Shown here piece by piece: positions 15,422-22,581 of a DNA stretch of 23,118 nucleotides. Both the position numbers and the translations under genes were made by a program. Every line of letters starts with the position of its first letter. Position 1 is the first letter of the stretch. Under the pieces are notes generated by a model that searched no databases, was not told where the DNA came from, and was given only the letters and a program-made list of their open reading frames with translations. Location: NCBI GenBank assembly GCA_964496245.1, contig CAZBZG010000035.1, positions 1 through 23,118 of the forward strand, written 5' to 3'. The DNA comes from CAZBZG01 sp964496245. GTDB lineage: Bacteria > Planctomycetota > SZUA-567.

Positions 15422-16606
15422 CTAGTTGCTGAGTGCAATGATCAGAAACGGGACCCCGAAGAACGTCGCCAGCACGAAGATCACGGCCCATCGCTTGGAT
15501 TCCGTGGCGATGTCCGCGAGCTTCTGGGCGAGGAAGATGGGGATGCGCCGCAGGGGGTAGAAGACGGCCATCCCGAAGAGGTTGAAGGTAAGGTGGGCAA
15601 AGGCTGCGGTGATGCCCACGGTGGCCAGCTGGCCCGTGGAGTCGACGGAAATGGTGGCCAGGGAGGCGAGGATCGCCGTACAGGTCGTGCCCAGATTGGC
15701 GCCCAGGGTGTAGGGATAGCAGCGCGAGAGCTTGACGACGCCCGCGCCGACGAGGGGCACGATGAGCGAGGTGGTTACCGAACTGCTCTGGACGAGCGCT
15801 GTCAGGCACAGACCCAGCACGAGTGCTGTGAAGTCGTTTCGGAACAGGTATGTGTTGACGAAGTTCTCGGCCCGTTCGACGATGACCACCCGCATGTTGC
15901 GCACGAGGAAGACCAGGGAGGCGATGAGGACCGCAGTGGCCAGAACGGCCAGCGTGATCCCGGCGGCCAGCGGTCCCAACTCCAGGTTGTCGATCAGGAA
16001 GTTCTCCAAGCGTTCGCAGACCGGTTTGATCGCGAACGACAGCGGACTGGTAAACTCGAGACCGCCTGCGCTGGCGAACAGGTCCGTCAGTTTGAGCGCC
16101 GTCCGTTCGATCAGGCCAAAATGGATCTCAAGCGGAAGGAAGACGGAGACGGACAGAAGGTTGAAGAAGTCATGGACCGTAGCCCCGGCAAAGGCCCGGC
16201 GGAAGTCCTCGCGCCGTGTCACGAATCCGAGCGAGACCATGCTGTTCGTAATCGTCGTCCCGACATTGGCGCCCATGATCATGGGAATGGCCAGCGCCAG
16301 GGGCATGCCGCCGCCCACAAAGCCCACGATCAGCGCAGTGGTGGTGGAGGAGCTCTGGATGAGACTGGTGGCGAAGATGCCGATGAACAGGCCCACCACC
16401 GGGTCGGAACAGCTCCGGATCAGTCCCTCCGCGAAATCCGAACCGAACAGCGTGAAGGCGGATCCGAGAAGCTTGATGCTGACAAGGAAGACGTACAGAA
16501 GGGCGAGGGCGGCCAGGATGCGCAGGATCACCTCGGTCCGGGGCGAAATCCGGGAGCGTCGTTCTTCAACGGGTTTCGAGTGGAGGTCTTTCGCCGCATC
16601 CGTCAA
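15422..16606 (-). CDS. Na+/phosphate cotransporter (NptA/PF02690 family)
   Basis: A 394-residue inner-membrane transporter with the two inverted repeats typical of the family. Repeat 1 carries QSSSTTT (84-90) and GANVGTT (112-118); repeat 2 carries QSSSVTTS (273-280) and GANLGTT (302-308). Hydrophobic segments lie at about 25-53, 67-100, 103-128, 145-160, 212-236, 258-290, 326-352 and 372-392. It lacks the fused C-terminal PhoU domain found in some relatives; instead a separate PhoU-domain gene follows after 20 nt. The ATG at 16606 is preceded by an in-frame TGA 2 codons upstream, so the start is well bounded although its Shine-Dalgarno is weak. A four-unit Pho-box-like array lies about 95-130 bp upstream. 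Confidence 0.93.
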   Translation of the reverse strand: MTDAAKDLHSKPVEERRSRISPRTEVILRILAALALLYVFLVSIKLLGSAFTLFGSDFAEGLIRSCSDPVVGLFIGIFATSLIQSSSTTTALIVGFVGGGMPLALAIPMIMGANVGTTITNSMVSLGFVTRREDFRRAFAGATVHDFFNLLSVSVFLPLEIHFGLIERTALKLTDLFASAGGLEFTSPLSFAIKPVCERLENFLIDNLELGPLAAGITLAVLATAVLIASLVFLVRNMRVVIVERAENFVNTYLFRNDFTALVLGLCLTALVQSSSVTTSLIVPLVGAGVVKLSRCYPYTLGANLGTTCTAILASLATISVDSTGQLATVGITAAFAHLTFNLFGMAVFYPLRRIPIFLAQKLADIATESKRWAVIFVLATFFGVPFLIIALSN

Positions 16607-16664
16607 CGTAATCTGCTGCCTCTATTGGGGAAACGGTTGTTGCGGTCCTAACATTGAGCCTCTT

Positions 16665-16738
16665 ATGATACGGATTGCTACAGGGCATGCAACTCTTTCC
16701 GTGAGCTTTCGGTTAGGGTTCCGTCAGGCTCCTGTCAG
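16665..16738 (-). promoter_or_regulatory. Four-unit Pho-box-like array and promoter for the Na/Pi transporter
   Basis: On the minus strand CTGAC (16738-16734), CTGAC (16727-16723), CTAAC (16716-16712) and CTCAC (16705-16701) repeat every 11 bp exactly. A -10 candidate TATCAT (16670-16665, 5/6) lies 35 bp after the last unit; a poorer TAGCAA lies at 25 bp. This is the most regular array in the window. Confidence 0.75.
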
Positions 16739-16890
16739 GGGTTCGCGGGGTCAGCCGGTGCCTGCACGGGCGTGCGGTCGAGGGCCGCCATCGCAAATGC
16801 CTTCCCCGGGTCCAGCGTGCTGGCGTTCGGCCGGGCGGCGGCCGGTTCGGAGCAATGCGACGCGGTCCCGCACATCTCCGCATTCCAGGC

Positions 16891-16919
16891 TTGCCAGGCG
16901 CGGACGACCATGCTATAGG
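16891..16919 (+). promoter_or_regulatory. folBK promoter
   Basis: TTGCCA (16891-16896, 5/6) and TATAGG (16914-16919, 4/6) are 17 bp apart. Transcription would start near 16926, about 46 nt before the folB ATG. Confidence 0.55.
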
Positions 16920-16971
16920 AGGGGACCGGCTGCGCCGAGGCCATGATGGCGCGCTGCCAGGGGGGTGCCCC

Positions 16972-17340
16972 ATGGATTCGCTCGATTGCATTCACATCCG
17001 CGACCTGCGCCTGCGGTGCATCATCGGGGTGAACGACGACGAACGGAGGGACAAGCAGGACGTCGCCATCAACGTGACGCTCCACGCCGATCTGCGGGCG
17101 GCGGGTGCGAGCGACGATCTGGCCGACAGCGTGGACTACAAGGCCATCAAGAAGGCCATCATCCGCGAGGTGGAGGCCTCCCGGTACTCCTTGCTCGAGC
17201 GGCTCGCCGGGCGCATCGCCGAACTCTGCCTCGAGCCCCCGCGCGTCGAGGAAGTCGACGTGACGGTGGACAAACCCGGGGCCCTCCGGTTCGCGCGCAG
17301 CGTCGCCGTCCAGGTGCGCCGGCGCCGGGAACATCCATGA
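16972..17340 (+). CDS. folB: Dihydroneopterin aldolase
   Basis: A 122-residue enzyme of the folate pathway that converts 7,8-dihydroneopterin to 6-hydroxymethyl-dihydropterin and glycolaldehyde. The family pattern is clear: IxDLRLRCIIGVNDDERRDKQ (9-29) with the substrate-binding Glu24, VDYKAI (55-60), SRYSLLERLA (70-79), and the catalytic Lys101 in VTVDKPGALR. Length is normal. A G-rich AGGGGGG lies 6 nt before the ATG. The stop overlaps the folK start (ATGA), so the product is passed to the next enzyme from a coupled gene pair. Confidence 0.93.
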   Translation: MDSLDCIHIRDLRLRCIIGVNDDERRDKQDVAINVTLHADLRAAGASDDLADSVDYKAIKKAIIREVEASRYSLLERLAGRIAELCLEPPRVEEVDVTVDKPGALRFARSVAVQVRRRREHP

Positions 17341-17858
17341 AGGCCTTTGTGGGGGTGGGCAGCAACATCCGGCCGGAGGAGCATCTCGTGGCCGGGTTCG
17401 ACCGCCTCGCAGCTTGGCCGGGCGTCATCCTCACGCATGTGAGCACGGTCTACGCCTGCGCGCCGGAGGGACGTGAGAACCAGCCCACCTTTCTCAACAC
17501 GGTGTGGGGCCTGGAGAGCGAACTGGCGCCGCGAACGCTCAAGTTCGACGTGCTCCGCCGCGTGGAGCAGGCCTGTGGGCGCCAGCGCACGGGCGACCGG
17601 AATGCCCCGCGCACGCTCGACCTGGATCTCCTGCTCTGCGGAGACCACGTGGAACGGGCTCCCGACCTCACCGTTCCGGATCCGGATATCTTCATCCGAC
17701 CGTTTGTGGCGGTGCCGCTGTTGGAAGTGGCCGGTGACATTCCCATTCCCGGCACGGAACAGACTCTCGCCGAGTTGGAGAGCGCACGGACGCGGAGGGG
17801 GCTCGAGCCGTGCGCGGCCATCACGGTACGGCTGCGCGAACGGCTTGGAGGCGCGTGA
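17337..17858 (+). CDS. folK: 6-Hydroxymethyl-7,8-dihydropterin pyrophosphokinase (HPPK)
   Basis: A 173-residue enzyme that transfers pyrophosphate from ATP to hydroxymethyl-dihydropterin, the step after FolB. Motifs are GSNIRPEEHL (8-17), STVYACAPEG (36-45), FLNTV (52-56), GRQRTGDRNAPRTLDLDLL (81-99) with metal-binding Asp95 and Asp97, and PDPDIFIRPFVAVPLLEVAGD (114-134). The ATG at 17337 shares 3 bases with the folB TGA. No folP is in the window. Convergent with tpx; the 84 bp between the two stops show no clear terminator. Confidence 0.94.
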   Translation: MKAFVGVGSNIRPEEHLVAGFDRLAAWPGVILTHVSTVYACAPEGRENQPTFLNTVWGLESELAPRTLKFDVLRRVEQACGRQRTGDRNAPRTLDLDLLLCGDHVERAPDLTVPDPDIFIRPFVAVPLLEVAGDIPIPGTEQTLAELESARTRRGLEPCAAITVRLRERLGGA

Positions 17859-17942
17859 GCGGCCTTGCTTCCCGCCGGTCTGTGCCTGTTCGTCCTTCCC
17901 GGGCCGCTCGAAGGGGAGGGCCCGCCGCAGCCCGTGATGCGT

Positions 17943-18446
17943 TCAGGGCTGCAACGCCGCCAGGGCGGCCTCGTAGTCGGGTTCCTGGGCGATCTCGGGG
18001 ACCAATTCCGCGTGGATCACCTTGCCGTCGACCCCCACCACGATCACCGCTCGTGCCAGCAACCCCTGGAGCGGGCCGTCCGCGATCCGGAGGCCGTAGG
18101 CGTCCCCGAACTCGGGATGGCGGAACGTCGAGAGCGACTTGATGTGTTCGATGCCTTCCGCTTCGCAGAACCGCTTGTGGGCGAACGGAAGGTCCGCCGA
18201 GATGCACAGGACCTCGGTTCCCGCGAGGTCGGCGGCCGCCTGGTTGAACCGCCGGACCGAAGCGGCGCAGACCGATGTGTCGAGGCTCGGGAAGACGTTC
18301 AGCACCAGGCGCCGATCCGCAAATGCCCGGAGCGCCAGGTCCTCGAGATCGGTCGAGGTCAGGACAAACGCGGGGGCCGGCGTTCCCGCCGCGGGCGGAT
18401 CGCCGATGGTATGGACAGGATCGCCTTTGAACGAAAGAGTCGCCAT
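17943..18446 (-). CDS. tpx: Thiol peroxidase (atypical 2-Cys peroxiredoxin)
   Basis: A 167-residue antioxidant enzyme that reduces peroxides with electrons from thioredoxin. It aligns by eye with E. coli Tpx end to end: PSLDTSVCAASVRRFN (53-68) holds the peroxidatic Cys60 with Thr57, SADLPFAHKRFCEAEG (83-98) holds the resolving Cys94, and Arg132 is present in LLARAV. The N-terminal beta-hairpin (LSFKGDPVHTIG) is intact. GAGGAG lies 6 nt before the ATG and is only a few bases past the mscS-type stop (9-nt gap), so the two are probably co-transcribed. There is no signal peptide, so it is cytoplasmic. Confidence 0.95.
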   Translation of the reverse strand: MATLSFKGDPVHTIGDPPAAGTPAPAFVLTSTDLEDLALRAFADRRLVLNVFPSLDTSVCAASVRRFNQAAADLAGTEVLCISADLPFAHKRFCEAEGIEHIKSLSTFRHPEFGDAYGLRIADGPLQGLLARAVIVVGVDGKVIHAELVPEIAQEPDYEAALAALQP

Positions 18447-18455
18447 GGTTTCTCC

Positions 18456-19376
18456 TCATGTCTGTGGGGGCTGCGTGTCCGGCCTGCCAAGGGCTGGTTT
18501 TCCTTCCGTCGAATTCTGGAAGTACCGCGTGGTGGGGTAGGCGAAGTCGATCTTGGGGTGCTCGATCAGCGCACTGAGGATGCCTTCCGCGATGCGGTGG
18601 GAGGTGTCCCGGCGCTGGCGCACCTGGCAGAGGCAGCGGAGGGTCAAGCGTACGCCGTTGTCCGCGATGTCGGTATAGACGATGGGTGTCAGGCGCTCGT
18701 ACCGGATGGCGTAATGCTTCTGCATGTCCCGGATCTGCGCATGGACCTCCTTCTCGGTGCGCTCGGCCTCTTCCTGGGCCTGATGGAGCATGATTTCCTT
18801 GGCCGCGCGCCAGTCGCTTTCAAAGGTCACGATCGTGCTGAACTCGTGCCAGATGAACGGAAAGCCCTTGGTGTAGTTGTAGGTCGCATGGCGGAAGAAG
18901 GAACTGTTGGGCACGATGGTCAGACGGCCCGTGCTCTGGTCCGCGTGGACCCAGTTGCCGACCTCGAGCAGCGAGGTGTGGAAGACGTCGATGTCGATCA
19001 CGTCGCCGATGCGGCCTTCGATTTCGACCCGGTCCCCGATGTCGAAGGGGCGCTTGAGCAGGATCATCGCCCAGCCCGCCATGCAGAGCAATCCCTGCTG
19101 GAGGGAGAGGGCCAGCCCCGCGCCGATGATCGAGACGAAGAGACCGAGGTTGCCGAGTTGCCGGATCCAGATGAATCCCGCGAGCACCAGGAGGACGAAG
19201 AGGCTGACCCAGGAGACGGCCCGGCGGATCTTGTGGCGCGCGGCCAGATTGGAGACGTGATGGAGGAGCGCCTTTCTCGCCCCCTTGGCGACCAAGATGA
19301 CCACCAGGGCGCTCACGGCGGTCATCAGGATCTGGTGGTCGTGCGAACCGATCCAGTCTTGCAGGTCCTCGAACAT
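18456..19376 (-). CDS. Small-conductance mechanosensitive channel (MscS family)
   Basis: A 306-residue membrane protein of standard MscS length. TM1 is at about 14-31, TM2 at 53-72, and the pore-lining TM3 at 78-108 (NLGLFVSIIGAGLALSLQQG). The beta domain with KRPFDIGDRVEIEGRIGDV follows (108-126), then VPNSSFFRHATYNYTK and an alpha/beta C-terminal domain. TM3 lacks the regular Ala/Gly packing of E. coli MscS, so conductance could differ. AGGAG lies 7 nt before the ATG, just after the DHH-gene stop (13-nt gap). MscS channels release solutes on hypo-osmotic shock; why it neighbours tpx and a DHH enzyme is unclear. Confidence 0.9.
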   Translation of the reverse strand: MFEDLQDWIGSHDHQILMTAVSALVVILVAKGARKALLHHVSNLAARHKIRRAVSWVSLFVLLVLAGFIWIRQLGNLGLFVSIIGAGLALSLQQGLLCMAGWAMILLKRPFDIGDRVEIEGRIGDVIDIDVFHTSLLEVGNWVHADQSTGRLTIVPNSSFFRHATYNYTKGFPFIWHEFSTIVTFESDWRAAKEIMLHQAQEEAERTEKEVHAQIRDMQKHYAIRYERLTPIVYTDIADNGVRLTLRCLCQVRQRRDTSHRIAEGILSALIEHPKIDFAYPTTRYFQNSTEGKPALGRPDTQPPQT

Positions 19377-19389
19377 CGGGAACTCCTGG

Positions 19390-20421
19390 TCAAGCGGGCG
19401 GCCGCTGCAGCAGCGGTCGAGGCGGGCGGTCTTCGACGTTGACCACGCGGAAGAAATTGGAGATCAATTCCTCGACCGCTTCGGATTCGCCCCCTTCCGG
19501 TGTTGCGATCAAGCCGCCGCCCGCCTGTCCGTGTCCGCCCCCGCGACCTTCCGACGGGATCATGCGCCCCACGAGGGCGGGGGCGTTCTTGCGTGGGGGC
19601 TGGAGACGCAGGGAGAAGTAGACCGCCTTCGGCTGCCACCCGACCACGAGCGCCCAGGAGGCTTCCTTCGCCTGGACCAGGAGGTCGCTCATGGCCGAGA
19701 GCAGATCGGGCACGGGCACCTCCCCGAGGTTGGCGACCACGGCCTCGTCGCAGCGATAGGCCGACGTCAGGGTGGTGGCCAGCATACCGAAATACTCTTC
19801 GGTAAGGGGCGGGCGGGAGATCTTGTTCACGAGTTCGAAGTCGACGATGGGCAGCAGGCGGACGTATGCTTCCACGTCCGCCTCCTGGGCGTCGCGTTCG
19901 AGCCCTTCGGTGTCGGTCTTGATGCCGACGAAGAGCGCCGTGGCGAGGCGGGCGTCGAGCGCGGTCTCCGCCCGTTCCAGGTACTGCAGCACCATGGTGC
20001 TTGTTGAGCCCACGTCTGCGCGGACGTCGTGAAAGGGAACCTGGCTGACGGCCTTTCCCTCGGTGTGATGATCGAAGACGGCGAGCACGGGAATGTCCTC
20101 GGGCAGGGCGTTGTTGCCCGTGCCGGGCTGGGTGTCGGCGAGCACGGCGCCGCGGAAACGGCCGGTGTCCAGCTCGTCGAAGCGCTTCACGTCGATGTCG
20201 AGCAGGCCGATCATGGCCTTGTTCTCGGCGCGCCCCAGGCCGCCACCATAGGCGATTTGGGTGCGCAGTCCCCATGCGGCGAGCAGCGCCTGCAGACCGA
20301 GCGCCGCGGCCAGGGCGTCCGGGTCGGGATAGTTGTGCACGACCGCGAGGACCGGGCCCTCTCCACCGGTCAAGGCGTTGCGCAGGGCTTGCAGTCTGCG
20401 TTGCGGGACTTGGGTCTTCAT
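19390..20421 (-). CDS. DHH-family phosphoesterase (NrnA-like)
   Basis: A 343-residue cytoplasmic metal-dependent phosphoesterase. DHH motifs appear in order: HNYPDPDA (29-36), Asp96 in LADTQPG, FDHH (116-119), GSTSTMV (138-144), Asp170 in GIKTDTEG. The C-terminal DHHA1 domain carries RGGGHGQAGG (293-302). Family members act as oligoribonucleases, pAp phosphatases or cyclic-dinucleotide phosphodiesterases; the sequence alone does not choose among these, though the compact two-domain form is NrnA-like. The frame is open far upstream across sufB/D, but family similarity begins at the ATG at 20421; the Shine-Dalgarno is weak and lies close to a hairpin (20439-20470). mscS follows after 13 nt. Confidence 0.9.
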   Translation of the reverse strand: MKTQVPQRRLQALRNALTGGEGPVLAVVHNYPDPDALAAALGLQALLAAWGLRTQIAYGGGLGRAENKAMIGLLDIDVKRFDELDTGRFRGAVLADTQPGTGNNALPEDIPVLAVFDHHTEGKAVSQVPFHDVRADVGSTSTMVLQYLERAETALDARLATALFVGIKTDTEGLERDAQEADVEAYVRLLPIVDFELVNKISRPPLTEEYFGMLATTLTSAYRCDEAVVANLGEVPVPDLLSAMSDLLVQAKEASWALVVGWQPKAVYFSLRLQPPRKNAPALVGRMIPSEGRGGGHGQAGGGLIATPEGGESEAVEELISNFFRVVNVEDRPPRPLLQRPPA

Positions 20422-20438
20422 GCGTCGCTCTTCGTGTT

Positions 20439-20470
20439 CCCCTCGCATCCTCTGCAACGGATGTGAGGGG
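20439..20470 (-). other. Hairpin between the SufB-like and DHH genes
   Basis: Arms CCCCTCGCATCC (20439-20450) and GGATGTGAGGGG (20459-20470) pair over 12 positions with one mismatch and an 8-nt loop. No T-run. On the minus strand the 3' arm ends in GAGGGG just upstream of the DHH start, so the stem could affect its translation or mark a transcript end. Confidence 0.4.
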
Positions 20471-20498
20471 CCGGGGGAAGGCCGTTGCGCCCGCGGTC

Positions 20499-21452
20499 TC
20501 AACGGGTCAACAGTCCCTCGATGATCAGATCCACGGCCTCGTCCTCGCTTAGGCCCCGGCTCATGAGCGTCTCGAGCTGCTTGCTGTCGACGCTGCCGAT
20601 CGCGGCTTCGTGCGTGACGTGGGCCTGGGGATGGTCGACCTCGACCACGGGCACGGCCTTGGCCACGGCCGCGTCCTGCACGATCTCCTTGCAGTCCACG
20701 TGCCCGCGGGCCCGGGGGGCGCTGGCGGTCAGGGTGTTGTAGATCTCGGCCCGCGCGCGTTGGCGCAGGGCGATGTAGGAGTTCAAGACGCCGCGGGCGT
20801 TGGCGCCCTGCAGGTGGCCGGTCTCGTGGATGCGGATGCGATCGTCGCCCGTGCCGCTGATGCGCGCGTTTACGTCCAGCACGCTGTCGGCTGCGCAGGT
20901 CGCCTCGAGGTCGATGTCGATCGAGCCGACCCGGCCGCGGATCAGCTCGAAGTCCGTGGCGTACCGCCCACCCTCCTGGATCTCGACGCGCGTCTTGGGC
21001 ACGACTACGACCCCGCCCTCGGGGCCGTGCACGTGGCGTTCGCGGTAGGCGTACTCGGCCCCCTGGCCGACCGTGATGCGGGCCTCCATCTCGTGACGGA
21101 TCTCGCGGGCCTGTGGGAAGGTGCAATAGGCGAGCAGGCCCGCGCGGGCTTCGGGTTCGACCTCGATGTCCAGGACGATCCGCTGGAGGCCGCTCTCGTC
21201 CACCATGCCGAAGCAGACCTGGACCGGCTTTTCGATCACGGTGCCGCGCACCACGCGGATGCGCGCGTCGATGCCGTCGTCCGTCTCGTCGGCCTCGACC
21301 TCGAGTCCGGGCACGAGGTGGGTGTCGAGCACGCGATTGTGGTGGATCTCGATGCGCGCGATCGTGGGATCGGCACGCACGTCGTGGGGGCGGAGCCCCA
21401 CGGATTCGTAGAGGCGCTGGATCAGGTCAAGCTTCTCCACGCGGGTCTCCAT
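20499..21452 (-). CDS. Short SufB/SufD-family Fe-S scaffold protein (SmsB-like)
   Basis: A 317-residue member of the SufB/D beta-helix family, much shorter than E. coli SufB (about 495) or SufD (about 420). It lacks most of the N-terminal region and keeps the core: RGHVDCKEIVQDAAVAKAV (249-267) with Cys254, VTHEAAIGSVD (279-289) with His281 and Glu282, and QLETLMSRGLSEDEAVDLII (292-311). Short partners of SufC like this occur in archaea and anaerobes and have been described as the minimal SMS (SmsC-SmsB) Fe-S system. Its start overlaps the sufC end by 26 nt, so translation is coupled. No sufS, sufE or sufU is in the window. Confidence 0.9.
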   Translation of the reverse strand: METRVEKLDLIQRLYESVGLRPHDVRADPTIARIEIHHNRVLDTHLVPGLEVEADETDDGIDARIRVVRGTVIEKPVQVCFGMVDESGLQRIVLDIEVEPEARAGLLAYCTFPQAREIRHEMEARITVGQGAEYAYRERHVHGPEGGVVVVPKTRVEIQEGGRYATDFELIRGRVGSIDIDLEATCAADSVLDVNARISGTGDDRIRIHETGHLQGANARGVLNSYIALRQRARAEIYNTLTASAPRARGHVDCKEIVQDAAVAKAVPVVEVDHPQAHVTHEAAIGSVDSKQLETLMSRGLSEDEAVDLIIEGLLTR

Positions 21453-22173
21453 CGAGGGCAGGGCGGTTGACGTGCGTACACGGAATGCACTTGTTGCGGA
21501 AGTACTGGCCGATCTTCTCGGTCGACCCCTTGTCGAGGATCCGGCCGCAGCACATGAGGAACGCGTGCTCGGCGTGCTCGAGCACGGTCAGGCTGTGGGT
21601 GATGAGCAGGACCGTGGCGCCGGCCTTCTTGAGATCCTCGAGGGCGGCGAAGATGTACTCCAGCGCCTCCACGTCGATGCCGCTGTCGGGTTCGTCCATG
21701 AGCACGAGGCGCGGCTCCATGGCGAGGATGCTGGCCAGTTCGATCCGCTTGCGCTCCCCGCCCGACAGACTTCGGTCCACGGCGCGGTCGAGGTAGTCCG
21801 CGGGCGCGAGTCCCACCTGTTCGAGGGCGCGGGCGAGCCGCGCGTCCGCCTTGTCGGCCGCGGCCGCACCCAGGAAGCGCTTCACCGGCAGCCCTTCGAA
21901 CCGCGCCGGCTCCTGCCACGCGAGCGTGATGCCGCGGCGGGCGCGCTCGTCGATGCCGCAGTCGGCGAGCGACTCTCCCTGCCACCGGAGTGCGCCCTGG
22001 ACGTCGGTGTAGCCCTGCAGGCCCATGATCACGTTGGCTGTGGTCGATTTGCCCGCGCCGTTGGGCCCGATCAGCGCATGGATGTAGCCGCCCCAGAGGT
22101 CGAGCGTCAGGCAGTCGAGTACCTGCCGTCCGTTCAGGCTGAGGCTGACGTCTTCGAGTTCCAGAATGCCCAT
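21427..22173 (-). CDS. sufC: SufC-like Fe-S assembly ATPase
   Basis: A 248-residue cytoplasmic ABC-type ATPase that works with the SufB/D-like scaffold at 20499-21452. It has Walker A GPNGAGKST (36-44), signature LSGGERKR (136-143), Walker B RLVLMDEPDSGID (155-167) and His193 of the H-loop. The EPDSGID wording is typical of SufC and not of importers. The C-terminus carries CIPCTH (229-234), a possible metal or redox Cys pair. The start at 22173 has GGGAG 6 nt upstream; the open frame beyond it to 22482 is not protein-like. Could be named smsC if the two-gene system is confirmed. Confidence 0.92.
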   Translation of the reverse strand: MGILELEDVSLSLNGRQVLDCLTLDLWGGYIHALIGPNGAGKSTTANVIMGLQGYTDVQGALRWQGESLADCGIDERARRGITLAWQEPARFEGLPVKRFLGAAAADKADARLARALEQVGLAPADYLDRAVDRSLSGGERKRIELASILAMEPRLVLMDEPDSGIDVEALEYIFAALEDLKKAGATVLLITHSLTVLEHAEHAFLMCCGRILDKGSTEKIGQYFRNKCIPCTHVNRPALDGDPRGEA

Positions 22174-22342
22174 GGCGTCTCCCAGCGGTTTTCCCGTGCT
22201 CTCCGGGCTGCAGAGGCGAATGGCGTCAGGGCTTCGTCGCCTTGAACCGGTCCGAACCCTTGAGCAGACGCATGGCGCGGTCCATGTGGGCCTGGGCCTT
22301 GCGTTGATCTCCGCGGGTGGTGTCGCCTGCGTTGTCGGGTTG

Positions 22343-22371
22343 AGCGTACCGTCCGTGGGAAACGCTGTCAA
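22343..22371 (-). promoter_or_regulatory. Possible sufC promoter
   Basis: On the minus strand a perfect -35 TTGACA (22366-22371) is 17 bp from TACGCT (22343-22348, only 3/6). The leader to sufC would be about 165 nt. The weak -10 and the overlapping inverted repeat could mean regulation. Confidence 0.35.
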
Positions 22372-22398
22372 CGCTTGTCCGCAGGATTCCACGGACGG
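22349..22398. repeat. Inverted repeat over the sufC promoter region
   Basis: CCGTCCGTGG (22349-22358) and CCACGGACGG (22389-22398) are perfect 10-bp inverted arms separated by 30 bp. One arm lies in the spacer between the candidate -35 and -10. It could be an operator or the stem of an upstream transcript end. Confidence 0.5.
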
Positions 22399-22496
22399 GG
22401 CTGCAGGATCGTTCAAGGAGTTTGCGGGCATGGGTTGACGGATGCGGAATCCGGGCGGACTCCGGGAAGGAAAAATCGACACGGATCACTGGAAAT

Positions 22497-22570
22497 CGGC
22501 CTGGTTCAGAAACGCGCGACTTGGGGCTACGACTGCTCCCGCTGGGGTAACGCGGAACTGAACCAGGCCG
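22497..22570. repeat. Inverted repeat containing dispersed repeat copy 2
   Basis: CGGCCTGGTTCAG (22497-22509) and CTGAACCAGGCCG (22558-22570) are perfect 13-bp inverted arms with a 48-bp spacer. Inside are GGGCTAC (22524-22530), ACTGCTCC (22532-22539), ACGCGGA (22550-22556) and TGAACCAGGCC (22559-22569), matching the blocks at 11674-11734 in order and strand. Confidence 0.6.
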
Positions 22571-22581
22571 GAAAATCGGCC

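Larger units (their letters stand above)
16607..16971. other. Divergent intergenic region, Na/Pi transporter and folB
   Basis: About 365 bp separating minus-strand phosphate genes from plus-strand folate genes. It holds the Pho-box-like array (16701-16738) with a candidate -10 on the minus strand and the folB promoter (16891-16919) on the plus strand. The stretch 16740-16890 shows nothing recognisable. Confidence 0.6.
22174..22581. other. Intergenic region upstream of sufC
   Basis: About 408 bp without a confident gene. It contains a candidate promoter (22343-22371) lying in an inverted repeat (22349-22398), an inverted repeat with a dispersed-repeat copy (22497-22570), and, on the minus strand near 22226-22345, a reading frame ending GDQRKAQAHMDRAMRLLKG that looks coding-like but has no convincing start. 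Confidence 0.5.

Noticed and set aside
22226..22345. Coding-like minus-strand tail GDQRKAQAHMDRAMRLLKG
   Set aside because: No supported start codon or ribosome site, and the upstream part of the frame lacks protein character; it may be a gene remnant, but this cannot be shown.
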